A DNA stretch of 64,000 nucleotides, from contig OZ221971.1 of NCBI GenBank assembly GCA_965119685.1, positions 2,418,001-2,482,000 on the forward strand, in the 5' to 3' direction. Position numbers and translations under genes: made by a program. Origin of the DNA: Merdibacter sp965119685. GTDB lineage: Bacteria > Bacillota_I > Bacilli_A > Erysipelotrichales > Erysipelotrichaceae. How positions within the stretch are numbered: position 1 is the first letter of the stretch; each line of letters starts with the position of its first letter. Under the pieces are notes generated by a model, which did not search any database, was not told the DNA's origin, and was given only the letters and a program-made list of their open reading frames with translations. Positions 32,589 through 41,073 of this stretch are shown piece by piece.

Positions 32589-33383
32589 TTAACGGCTGCC
32601 TTCGATCGCGTCGATACAGCGGATGAGCGCACTGCGAAAACCGGCCTCTTCCAAAGCGCTGATTCCCTGAATCGTCGTCCCCTTCGGCGAACAGACGGCG
32701 TCCTTCAGCGCACCCGGATGCTGATTGCTCGCCAACTGCAAAGCGCCGCTTCCTTTCACCATCGCCGCCGCAAGCGTATAGGCCTGTGCACGCGATAAGC
32801 CATACTTCACGCCGGCATCGCCCAGCGCTTCGATGAGCACAAAGAGAAAGGCCGGACCACAGCCTGCCAAGGTGCCGGCGATCGACAGCTGAGCGCTCTC
32901 CACAAAGACGAGCTGCGCACACGGGGAAAACAGCGCTTCTACACACGCTGTCTGTTCTGGGGTGAGCGAATGCGTCTGCTCGCAGACGATCACACCCTCC
33001 CCGATCGCAATCGGCATGTTGGGAATCATCGACAGATGCGCCGTTCCCTCAGCTAACAGCGTCTCCATCGCCGCAAAGGGCATCCCCGCCGCAATCGATA
33101 AGACGATCTTCTCACGCAAGACTTCCCGCAAGGGCGCGACCACCTGCGCCAGCTGATGCGGCTTCACCGCCAAGACGATCACATCCGCCGCCTTTACCAC
33201 TTCCTGCGGGGAGGCGCACGCCTGTACGCCCAGCGCATGACAGCGCGCCTGTAAGCGATCGAGGTTACGGGCACAGGCATATACCTGTTCCCCCTGTACG
33301 CTGCCCTTGGCCAACAAGCCCTTTGCCATCGCTTCGCCCATGTTGCCAAAACCGATAAAACCGATGCTGTATTTCTCTGTCAT
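32589..33383 (-). CDS. proC: Pyrroline-5-carboxylate reductase
   Basis: 264 residues, the normal length. The dinucleotide loop is IGFIGFGNMGEAMAKGL, VIVLAVKPHQL follows, and the conserved C-terminal motif reads SGALQL then HPGALKDAVCSPKGTTIQGI. It makes proline from pyrroline-5-carboxylate with NAD(P)H. The ATG at 33383 precedes the family start and has GGAGTGGAG upstream; the longer open frame has no site. The gene is downstream of the polymer cluster but metabolically unrelated. Confidence 0.94.
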   Translation of the reverse strand: MTEKYSIGFIGFGNMGEAMAKGLLAKGSVQGEQVYACARNLDRLQARCHALGVQACASPQEVVKAADVIVLAVKPHQLAQVVAPLREVLREKIVLSIAAGMPFAAMETLLAEGTAHLSMIPNMPIAIGEGVIVCEQTHSLTPEQTACVEALFSPCAQLVFVESAQLSIAGTLAGCGPAFLFVLIEALGDAGVKYGLSRAQAYTLAAAMVKGSGALQLASNQHPGALKDAVCSPKGTTIQGISALEEAGFRSALIRCIDAIEGSR

Positions 33384-33433
33384 CTTCTCCACTCCGTTTC
33401 TGTTTTCTCCACTATACCACAAAGCGCGCGCTT

Positions 33434-35239
33434 TTACATCTCCCCGTTCGCATCGGGATACAGATACAGGATGCGCTGCGGTGCGCTGTACGTCCCCAAT
33501 TCCTGCACGCTTTGCTTGGCAATCGCCGCATTGGGATAGCCGATCAAAGAGGCCTGACGCATCGCCCGCTTTAAAAAGTAAGCGTACTCCGCATGTATCA
33601 TCGCTTTCTTCAGCATGTTCTCCTGCACGATCAGCCATTTCTCCCCTTCATAGACGGCAAACCATTTCAGCGATTCAATGTCCAAACCGCCATAGCGGAC
33701 GAAGAGATCAAAGGTGTTCGCATAGAGATAGCGCCGATATTCTCTCATCCCCTGCGCGCTCAGACAGCGTTCTTCTTTCGCATCGGGCGTTTTGCCTGCC
33801 GCGATCGCCTTACGCACCTTTGCCAACGCATGGCGCTCGGATGGCAGAAAGTGCGCATAATAGCCCTGATAGCGATACATCGGCAGCAGGCAGTCCTCGG
33901 GGAACTGCCACAGGCGCTCATAATGCGTCAAAAAGAGGTGGTTCATATAGGAGATGTAGCGCGCATCATCGCCGAAAGTCTCTTTCAGGTAGAAAAACAG
34001 CGCGTCGCTCTCCTTGCAAGGGTGCAGCTCTCCGATGAAGAACAGCACCTTTCGTCGATGCTCTTTGGGCATTGCCACTTCATGAAGCCGTTTGCCCGCA
34101 AAGAGATGCGCACACAGATGCTGAGCGCTCTTGACTCCATCATGAGAGACAAAGCGTTCACAAAACGCCTCGCTCACCTGCCCCTTTCCCCTCGCCAAGG
34201 CATCGACTAACGCCTGTATCGTTTCACAAAGGGGAAACGGCAGCTTTGCCGGGTCAAAGTAGCAGCCCCGCTGCTTCACATAATGGCGGTAGTCGTAACA
34301 AAACAAAAGGATGCGCCGCCGCGTACAGGCGAAGTCAAAGAGAACGCTGGAATAATCCGTCACTAACACATCTGCGGCATTTAGCACGTCATAGGTATCA
34401 TAGCCTTGCGGGAAAGGGATGATATGGCGCAGATGGGCAAGGGAGAGGGCGCTTTGATTCAGACGGTGCAGCTTTACCCAGACGATCGCATCATCACCCA
34501 TGCACGCTTCGATCCGCATATCGAGCTCATCGAGCATCTGCTGAAGCTGTGCGTTTTGTCCCTGTGCATCCACCGCGGTCACCTTGCCTCGCCATGTCGG
34601 CAGATAGGCGACGACCTGTTTGTCACTAACGCCAAGCGCTTGGCGCATCTGTTTACGGCGCTCCCCATCGAAAAAGACGCTGTTGCGGGGAGAACCGCCA
34701 TAGACGACGCGGCCGTGAAACAGCCCTTTTAGCTGATAGGAGCGCTCGATGCACTCCCATGTGTACACATTGGGCATCGCCACGATGTCGGCTAACAGAA
34801 ATCCCCGCTTCTGGTTGGCGGCGACATACTGATCTTCCATGTAGGAGAAGCCCAGCGTTTTGAGCGGTGTGCCATGCCATGTGGAGATGCAGCGCTGGTG
34901 CGGCCGTTTATCAAAGAGGGGATGGTAGGCAACATCGCTGATGAGATGTCCCGCCGTAGCCAGCACCCGCGCATAATCCATGGATTCACGGATGACAAAG
35001 GTGATCGTGCGCATGCCATAGCGTTCGCATAACGCCGATAACGCCGCCTGATTGTCTGCCAGCGCGCAGACGTGGACGCGGTAGTGGGCATAGGCAGGCT
35101 GTGTGGATAAGATGCGGGCGATGGCAAACAGATTGCCCGCCAGATCGATTCCGTTGTGCGATTCCAGAAACACGAGCGTTTCATCGACGGGCAATGTCTG
35201 CCGGCATTCCCGATAATAGGCATAGATCGTATCGTTCAT
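33434..35239 (-). CDS. CDP-glycerol glycerophosphotransferase-like protein with extra C-terminal domain
   Basis: 601 residues. Residues about 100-390 match the TagB/TagF family: STWHGTPLKTLG, VVYGGSPRNSVFF, AYLPTWRGK and DVLVTDYSSVLFDF, the last two being active-site segments. These enzymes transfer glycerol phosphate or a similar unit onto teichoic-acid-type polymers at the membrane. A region of about 200 residues after position 395, starting RRKVLFFIGEL, is not part of the family and is not recognised. AGGAGG precedes the ATG at 35239. It closes the polymer operon. Confidence 0.85.
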   Translation of the reverse strand: MNDTIYAYYRECRQTLPVDETLVFLESHNGIDLAGNLFAIARILSTQPAYAHYRVHVCALADNQAALSALCERYGMRTITFVIRESMDYARVLATAGHLISDVAYHPLFDKRPHQRCISTWHGTPLKTLGFSYMEDQYVAANQKRGFLLADIVAMPNVYTWECIERSYQLKGLFHGRVVYGGSPRNSVFFDGERRKQMRQALGVSDKQVVAYLPTWRGKVTAVDAQGQNAQLQQMLDELDMRIEACMGDDAIVWVKLHRLNQSALSLAHLRHIIPFPQGYDTYDVLNAADVLVTDYSSVLFDFACTRRRILLFCYDYRHYVKQRGCYFDPAKLPFPLCETIQALVDALARGKGQVSEAFCERFVSHDGVKSAQHLCAHLFAGKRLHEVAMPKEHRRKVLFFIGELHPCKESDALFFYLKETFGDDARYISYMNHLFLTHYERLWQFPEDCLLPMYRYQGYYAHFLPSERHALAKVRKAIAAGKTPDAKEERCLSAQGMREYRRYLYANTFDLFVRYGGLDIESLKWFAVYEGEKWLIVQENMLKKAMIHAEYAYFLKRAMRQASLIGYPNAAIAKQSVQELGTYSAPQRILYLYPDANGEM

Positions 35240-35240
35240 C

Positions 35241-37328
35241 TTACTTTCCTCCTGTACGGATGACCTCGCCGAAGGTTTCGGCGCTTTGTGCGGGGACATT
35301 GCCGGCGATGAAGCACACCTCGAAATCGCGAAACAGCGAGAGGTTGTAGGCTGTCTCATGCAGGATGTGGTAAAGCGGGCGGTAAGCGTCGCGGGCATTG
35401 ACGTGCAGGGACACCCCCATCGCCTGCTCTGCCTTGGCAAAATCGCGGACGAAGTCGAGGGTTCCCTGCTGCAAGGCGTCGATGATGCCTGGCTCGCGGA
35501 TTTCCTTGCGCAGGTACACAAAATCGACCTCTCCTTGTTCATCGAGGGTGAATTTTAACAAAGAGCGCTCCTTGGAGGTGAACAGGATCTCATAGATGCG
35601 CCGCCAGATATTGCCGTTGCGGTTGTGGGTGCGCATGATGTCCGCGTTGTCCTGACTGGAGAAGATGTAGGAGTGAAATTTGCCCAGATCCAGCTTCGCA
35701 TCGACAAAGGGATGTCCCTCCGTGCCTAACAGGGCGCTGGTGATCGTCAAATCCATCCCACAGGATTCTTTCAGGAAGTATTCCAGCGAATTGGAGGTAG
35801 AGCCCTTCCAGCCCAAATCGACGAAGCAGATATGCTTGGCGTCGCCGATCTGCTGCTGATAATAGCGCTTTGCCGCCTCCATTTCCGGCTTGTACTTATC
35901 CAAGATCTCCTCGCGGTGCGCATAGAGCAGCGCTTTGAGCCGGTCGGCATTGTCCCTGGTCAGCACCTCATCGCCCGACAGACTCACCTGCTGCAGGCAG
36001 GCGATGAGCTCCTCAAGCTCTAATTCCTCCAACACCTGTGCCAGCGTCGTCACATGGGAAATGCGGCGGCGGACGTGCCAGTCAAAGAAGTGGTCGATGT
36101 GGCGTTCAAAGGAGAGATGGATGGAGGAGGTCCGCGACGCTTTGACATAGGCGCTTTGGCAGTGCGGCTCATATTGTCGATACGCACGGTAGACCACATC
36201 CATATCGCGGGATACGAACAACAGCTTGTCGATCCCCTCGCTTTTTACCAATCGATTGATCCATTGGAGGAAACCGACGACGAGATAGCCGACATAGGCG
36301 TAGCCATACTCATAATAGGGATCTAACGGGATGCCGTTCATCACCTTGCCGTTTACCAACGCGCCATACACGCTGCCGCTAAACACGCTCATCTCCTTAG
36401 GCAGATACGGCTTTCCCAGCGTGTGGACACTGGGGTAATAAAACGCGCTCCACCCCGCCATGCGGCTGCCTTCCACATCCATGCGGTAGTTATCCCCGAT
36501 GTGGGCGATACGCTTCGCCCCTAACATAGCGTTGAGGTATTTTTGCAAGGCGCCCTGACGCTTGCTGTGCCCCTCGTCGCAGGAGACATAAATCTCTTTC
36601 AGCGCATAGCCGCAATGGGCAAGCAGCGTTTGCAGCTGTTCCTTATGCAGATACATGTTGCTGGTGACAATGATGCGCTTGCCCTTTTGGGTTAAGCGAT
36701 CGACGACCTCTTTCATATAAGGGTTGGCATAGCAGACTTGCAGCTCTGCTTCCAGCTCAATTTGGATCCCCTTTTCCATCTCTACACCAAAACGCCTTTG
36801 CATCACCTCGTAAATCTCCTCGATGCTCACCTCCTCCCCCTCCTTGTCTTTGCGGCATTCCATCTCGATGTCATGGCGAATCTTGCGAAAGTTGGAGATG
36901 GAGAGACGCTCGCCGATCAACCAAAACACGTCGAGGGGCGAGGTGACGCGGCGAAGCACCAAGGTGTCAAACAGGTCGAAGCTGACAATGTCGTAGCGTG
37001 CGAGCTGTTTGGCAAGCGCCTGTGGTGAGATGCGTTTGGCAAGCGCGCTTTGCGGATAAGAAAGAGGCGTCGTGTCTGCCGCAGACGTCTTAGCCTTGGA
37101 CGCTTGCTTGTTCGCTTTGTCTGCGGATGGCATTACATCCTCAGAAAGATAGGGCGTCGTGCGGTGCAGGATGCGATAATGCCAATGCAGCGCTAACAAC
37201 AGCCGCCAATGGCGAAGCCGATGGGTGCGATGCTCCTGCAAATGTGTCATGACATAATGCTCGTACTCCTTTTGCACCCGTGGATCGCTGCGCACGAGCA
37301 GATTGTAAAGCTTCTGTTTCCATCCCAT
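35241..37328 (-). CDS. HAD-like protein with C-terminal RDG/GWxGS module (first copy)
   Basis: 695 residues. A basic N-terminal region is followed by a HAD domain: SFDLFDTLV (both Asp, near residue 118), VTSNMYL, Lys in HSKRQG and IGDNYRMDV. The C-terminal 330 residues carry LLFVSRDMD (about 371), KASRTSS (about 395) and VDLGWKGS (about 505). The same three motifs in the same spacing occur in the proteins at 37339 and 41074. The arrangement resembles COG5610, predicted hydrolases of polysaccharide loci without known function. AGGAGG lies 6 bases before the ATG at 37328. The gene follows its paralogue after 10 bases. Confidence 0.75.
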   Translation of the reverse strand: MGWKQKLYNLLVRSDPRVQKEYEHYVMTHLQEHRTHRLRHWRLLLALHWHYRILHRTTPYLSEDVMPSADKANKQASKAKTSAADTTPLSYPQSALAKRISPQALAKQLARYDIVSFDLFDTLVLRRVTSPLDVFWLIGERLSISNFRKIRHDIEMECRKDKEGEEVSIEEIYEVMQRRFGVEMEKGIQIELEAELQVCYANPYMKEVVDRLTQKGKRIIVTSNMYLHKEQLQTLLAHCGYALKEIYVSCDEGHSKRQGALQKYLNAMLGAKRIAHIGDNYRMDVEGSRMAGWSAFYYPSVHTLGKPYLPKEMSVFSGSVYGALVNGKVMNGIPLDPYYEYGYAYVGYLVVGFLQWINRLVKSEGIDKLLFVSRDMDVVYRAYRQYEPHCQSAYVKASRTSSIHLSFERHIDHFFDWHVRRRISHVTTLAQVLEELELEELIACLQQVSLSGDEVLTRDNADRLKALLYAHREEILDKYKPEMEAAKRYYQQQIGDAKHICFVDLGWKGSTSNSLEYFLKESCGMDLTITSALLGTEGHPFVDAKLDLGKFHSYIFSSQDNADIMRTHNRNGNIWRRIYEILFTSKERSLLKFTLDEQGEVDFVYLRKEIREPGIIDALQQGTLDFVRDFAKAEQAMGVSLHVNARDAYRPLYHILHETAYNLSLFRDFEVCFIAGNVPAQSAETFGEVIRTGGK

Positions 37329-37338
37329 AGCGGACCTC

Positions 37339-39291
37339 CTAGACATGATGGTCGCTCATCCATGCGATGAGCTTTTGATAATAGGGCTGATTGACGCTGT
37401 TGGAAAGCAGGCACACCGGCGCATACGCATCGTCGCTGCCAAGGGGCTTGCGCCGCAGACATGCGGGTACCAAGCGCAGGTAGTCCTCGACAAAGCAAAG
37501 GATTCCCTCCTGTATCTGAGCGTATTGCTTCGCATGCGCATCCAGGGGTTTCTTTGATGTCTGTGCCTGTCCATTGCTGAAGACGAAATCTTTCAGCGAG
37601 GGCGCAGGGGAAGCGAGCAGCAGCTCGATCAGCACATTGTGTCCCTTTTGGTGATCGTGATTTCGCCACAGGGCACGGTTATGCGCCGAGGAAAACACAT
37701 AGCTGTTTAACTTGCCCATGGCAAGCGCCCCCTCGCTCATATCCGCCTCCTCATGATTGTGCAGAGTGTTGGTGCCGATGAGAAAGCCGATGATCTCTTT
37801 TGAAAAGCCCCATTGCTTTGCCAATGCGCTTAACGCGATCGCGCCACTGCCCGCCCATCCGGCATCGACGACGCCCACGCGCCCTTCACCCGCGAATAAC
37901 GGCGACAGCAGCTGTTTGGCCGCCTGCCGCTTGGGCGCATAGCGCGCACACAGCCAGTCATAGTGACGCAGCAGAAATTGTTTGATCCTCTCAACGTTTT
38001 GTGTGCTGAGATACGCTTCTTTCCCGATTCCCTCCTCCTTGGCGAGCAATTCCAGCAGTTCCCCCGCTTCCATCGCTTCAAACACTTGGGCAAGGGAGAG
38101 CTGCTGATTCACCTTATGATAGAGGAAACGGCGCAGAAAATCGGGCTGCCACTGCTTGGCTAACAGCTTGCCCACCGCACTGCGTGAGGAAGGCACATAG
38201 TGCAAAGACGCTTGTTCCTGCGGGTACAAGCGCGCATAGGCCTTCATCACCACCTCCCCATCCCGCGCCAGAAACCAAAGTTCATCGAGATGAAGCAGGG
38301 AGCGCTGGGCATGCAGATACTGACAATAGCCGATCACCAGCCACGCCCCATATACATAGCCAAGCTCAAATGCGCAAGAATCCCTGTGACAGCCCCCATG
38401 CAGCCGCGCGTTCACCAAGGCCCGATAGATCGACCCCTGCAAGGCGCTCATCTCATGGGCGCGTCTGGGCGCTCCCAGCGTATGGATGTTGGCATAGGGC
38501 AATACGGAGAAGCCACGCTTTACGGCCATCTTGTGATCGCTGTGAGGATGATCGCCGATATGCACATAATGCAATGTGGGATCGATCGTTTCTTTCACCA
38601 GATCGTACAGTCCTCCCTGCGCCTTGCTTACACCACACTCCCCGGAGACAAACACCGCTTCAAAAGCGGGATAGCCACAGCGCTCTAAGAGCTCGCTGAT
38701 CTGCGCCTTGGAAAGATACATATCCGATATTGCAATCAGCCGCTTGCCCTGCGCATGCAGCAGCGCGACAAGCTTAGCCATGTAGGGATTGGCATAACAG
38801 CAGGCGCATTCCAGCGCCCATTCACATGCCATCCCTTTCTGCGCGTCAATCCCCCAATGAGACAGCTGCGCGTAAATATCGGACAGGCTGACCTCGCCGG
38901 TGTGGCTGTGAGCGCGGGCCAAGCGTTCTCCATGCGCCCGCAGCCTTGCGAAATCCAACACATCCAGCTGTGCGCCGACCGCATGAAACAGCATCACAGG
39001 ATCATCCACACAGCGAAACAGCAGGGTGTCAAACACATCGAAACTGATGACGTCATAATTCGCCAACAGCGAAGCCGCCGCCGGTATGGAAATCCGCTTG
39101 TGCAAGGCGGATTCACTGCCAAAGACGACGCGCCGCTTCGCATCTGCCTCCTGCCCTTGCCCCTCGCCAAACGCACGCTCGCCAAGCGCCCCCAGCAAGG
39201 CGCGGGCTCTGCCATGCGTCTGCCGGTGTTTTGCATAGCTGCGATAGAGGACATCATCATGCGACAGCAGGTTTTGCAAGTATGCTTTCAT
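37339..39291 (-). CDS. HAD-like protein with C-terminal RDG/GWxGS module (second copy)
   Basis: 650 residues, a diverged paralogue of the neighbour at 35241. HAD motifs: SFDVFDTLL, ISDMYLSK and IGDHPHSDH. The C-terminal module has LWFLARDGE (about residue 342), PSSRSA (about 368) and VDAGWAGS (about 478). The start shares bases with the stop of the ABC ATPase gene, and AAAGGAG is 8 bases upstream. The HAD part may remove or move a phosphate during polymer assembly, but no substrate is evident. Confidence 0.75.
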   Translation of the reverse strand: MKAYLQNLLSHDDVLYRSYAKHRQTHGRARALLGALGERAFGEGQGQEADAKRRVVFGSESALHKRISIPAAASLLANYDVISFDVFDTLLFRCVDDPVMLFHAVGAQLDVLDFARLRAHGERLARAHSHTGEVSLSDIYAQLSHWGIDAQKGMACEWALECACCYANPYMAKLVALLHAQGKRLIAISDMYLSKAQISELLERCGYPAFEAVFVSGECGVSKAQGGLYDLVKETIDPTLHYVHIGDHPHSDHKMAVKRGFSVLPYANIHTLGAPRRAHEMSALQGSIYRALVNARLHGGCHRDSCAFELGYVYGAWLVIGYCQYLHAQRSLLHLDELWFLARDGEVVMKAYARLYPQEQASLHYVPSSRSAVGKLLAKQWQPDFLRRFLYHKVNQQLSLAQVFEAMEAGELLELLAKEEGIGKEAYLSTQNVERIKQFLLRHYDWLCARYAPKRQAAKQLLSPLFAGEGRVGVVDAGWAGSGAIALSALAKQWGFSKEIIGFLIGTNTLHNHEEADMSEGALAMGKLNSYVFSSAHNRALWRNHDHQKGHNVLIELLLASPAPSLKDFVFSNGQAQTSKKPLDAHAKQYAQIQEGILCFVEDYLRLVPACLRRKPLGSDDAYAPVCLLSNSVNQPYYQKLIAWMSDHHV

Positions 39292-40040
39292 CACTTCATC
39301 TCCTTTGGGACGCGCTCATAGGCGTCACAGACTGCCTTGGGGGAGCCATCCATGATGAGCTCGCCCTTTCTCAGCCACAGCGCACGGGTGCACAGCGAGC
39401 GGATCACCTGCGGGGAGTGCGAGACGATAAGGACCGTCGAACCGCTTTGGATCATCTCACGGATGCGCGCCTCGCTCTTTTTTCTGAAAAACAAGTCGCC
39501 GACGCTGAGTACCTCATCGAGAACCAAGATCTCTCCGCTCGCTCCTGCGGTGGCGATCGCAAAGGCCAAACGCGACACCATGCCGGAGGAATAGGTGCGC
39601 ACCTTGGCGTCCAGCGCCTCTCCAATGTCGGCAAAGCGCGCGATCGCATCGATATGCGCATCGAGAAACGCTTTGGAATAGCCGCTGATCGCACCGTTGA
39701 GATAGATGTTCTCCCGTCCGGTCAGCTCATGGTCGAAACCGGTTCCCAAGGTGAGCAGCTGTACGCGGCGTACATCCACCTCCACTTTCCCCGCACTGGG
39801 CGCAAGAACCCCGCCGATCAGCTTGAGCAGCGTGCTCTTGCCCGATCCGTTGACCCCGACGATGCCGACGATCTCCCCTCTTCTCACCGTAAAGCTCACA
39901 TCCTTCAGCGCGCGTACCACCGCAAACTGCCGTTCTTTCTTCCATGTGCGCACCAGCTGTTCCTTCACGCTGCTCGCCGCGTTTAACTCACGGCGAAAAC
40001 ACATCGATACGCCTTTGACTGCAATCATCACTTCCTGCAT
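39291..40040 (-). CDS. ABC exporter ATPase, TagH/Wzt-like
   Basis: 249 residues. Walker A GVNGSGKSTLL, the polysaccharide-exporter signature TYSSGMVSRLAFAIA and Walker B ILVLDEVLSVGD identify the subfamily that exports teichoic acids and O-antigens. FDHELTGRENIYLNG is also characteristic. It lacks the extra C-terminal carbohydrate-binding domain of large Wzt proteins. ATG at 40040 has GGAGG 7 bases upstream. With the permease it would move the finished polymer across the membrane. Confidence 0.92.
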   Translation of the reverse strand: MQEVMIAVKGVSMCFRRELNAASSVKEQLVRTWKKERQFAVVRALKDVSFTVRRGEIVGIVGVNGSGKSTLLKLIGGVLAPSAGKVEVDVRRVQLLTLGTGFDHELTGRENIYLNGAISGYSKAFLDAHIDAIARFADIGEALDAKVRTYSSGMVSRLAFAIATAGASGEILVLDEVLSVGDLFFRKKSEARIREMIQSGSTVLIVSHSPQVIRSLCTRALWLRKGELIMDGSPKAVCDAYERVPKEMK

Positions 40041-40052
40041 GCGCATGCCTCC

Positions 40053-40826
40053 TTACAAACGGGCGGCAATCGCCCTTTGCAAAGAGCGAAATACCCGGCT
40101 GCCCACCCCATACGCGCCCACGCTGTAAACGATCAGCAAGGCAAAGGCGGCAAGGGAGGGCGTCTGCGCCTGCAAAACGAGCGTGCGCAAAGCGTCGATA
40201 AAACAAAACAGCGGGTTGACTGCCACCACTGCGGCGATGAAGCCCTCCAGCTGCGACGCCGGATAAAACAGCGCGCTGCAATACATCCACAGCGTGAGCA
40301 AAACCGAATACAGATGCTTGACGTCCCCGAAAAACACATACGCGCCCGCCAGCAAATAAGAGATGCCCAGCGAAAACAAAAACAGCAGGGCGAACAAGAA
40401 CAGCGCCAACAGCAAACGCGGATGCAAGGGGATGCCAAACACGAGCAAAAGAAACAGATAGACGCCAAAGGAATACGCCAGATTGACAAACGCAGTGTAC
40501 ACCCGCGCAAGGATGAGCAGCTGCAAGGAGAGCTGCGCTTTTAACAGCAAAGCGCGGTTATCCGCCAAAGCGGTGAGCGCCGTCGTGCTCGCTGTGGCAA
40601 AGGTCTGCCAGATCAGATAGCCGCTCAGATAATAGATAGGATAGTTTTCAATGGAACGGCGAAACATGCCGGAAAAGAGGAAAGAGAGCAGCAGCATCGA
40701 CAGCAGCGGATGCAGCACGCTCCAAAGCACGCCCAGATAAGAGCGGGCGTAACGGCGTTTCAGTTCCCGTTTCGTCAGCTGTGTGAGGATAAACCACTGC
40801 TGTTTCCAATGAGCACTTGTATTCAT
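40053..40826 (-). CDS. ABC exporter permease, TagG/Wzm-like
   Basis: 257 residues with six hydrophobic segments. LKRRYARSYLGVLWSVLHPLL at the start and NPLFCFIDALR near the end are standard for ABC-2 polysaccharide exporters. ATG at 40826 has AAGGAGG 5 bases upstream. The frame is open for a further 125 codons upstream, but that part is rich in Cys, Arg and Gln and looks non-coding. The 247-base gap 40827-41073 to the GT2 gene shows no other gene. Confidence 0.92.
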   Translation of the reverse strand: MNTSAHWKQQWFILTQLTKRELKRRYARSYLGVLWSVLHPLLSMLLLSFLFSGMFRRSIENYPIYYLSGYLIWQTFATASTTALTALADNRALLLKAQLSLQLLILARVYTAFVNLAYSFGVYLFLLLVFGIPLHPRLLLALFLFALLFLFSLGISYLLAGAYVFFGDVKHLYSVLLTLWMYCSALFYPASQLEGFIAAVVAVNPLFCFIDALRTLVLQAQTPSLAAFALLIVYSVGAYGVGSRVFRSLQRAIAARL

Positions 40827-41073
40827 ACTGCCTCCTTTCCCCTGTGCGCCGATACCACACAGGTCATCCCCCTTCTCCACTGCTTCCCTCATCTTACCCA
40901 TACAAATAGTCTGCTCCCCTTGCCTATGTCCCTCTCCTTGCTGATCCGTTTTCCTCCTATCGCAGACAGTGTGACAGGCGATGGACAGCGCGCAGGCGCA
41001 CAGCCGATCACTCATGAACGCGATGCGCAAATCCTTTTGCCTTACGCATATTTCTGAAAGCAGGCGCTTCTTT

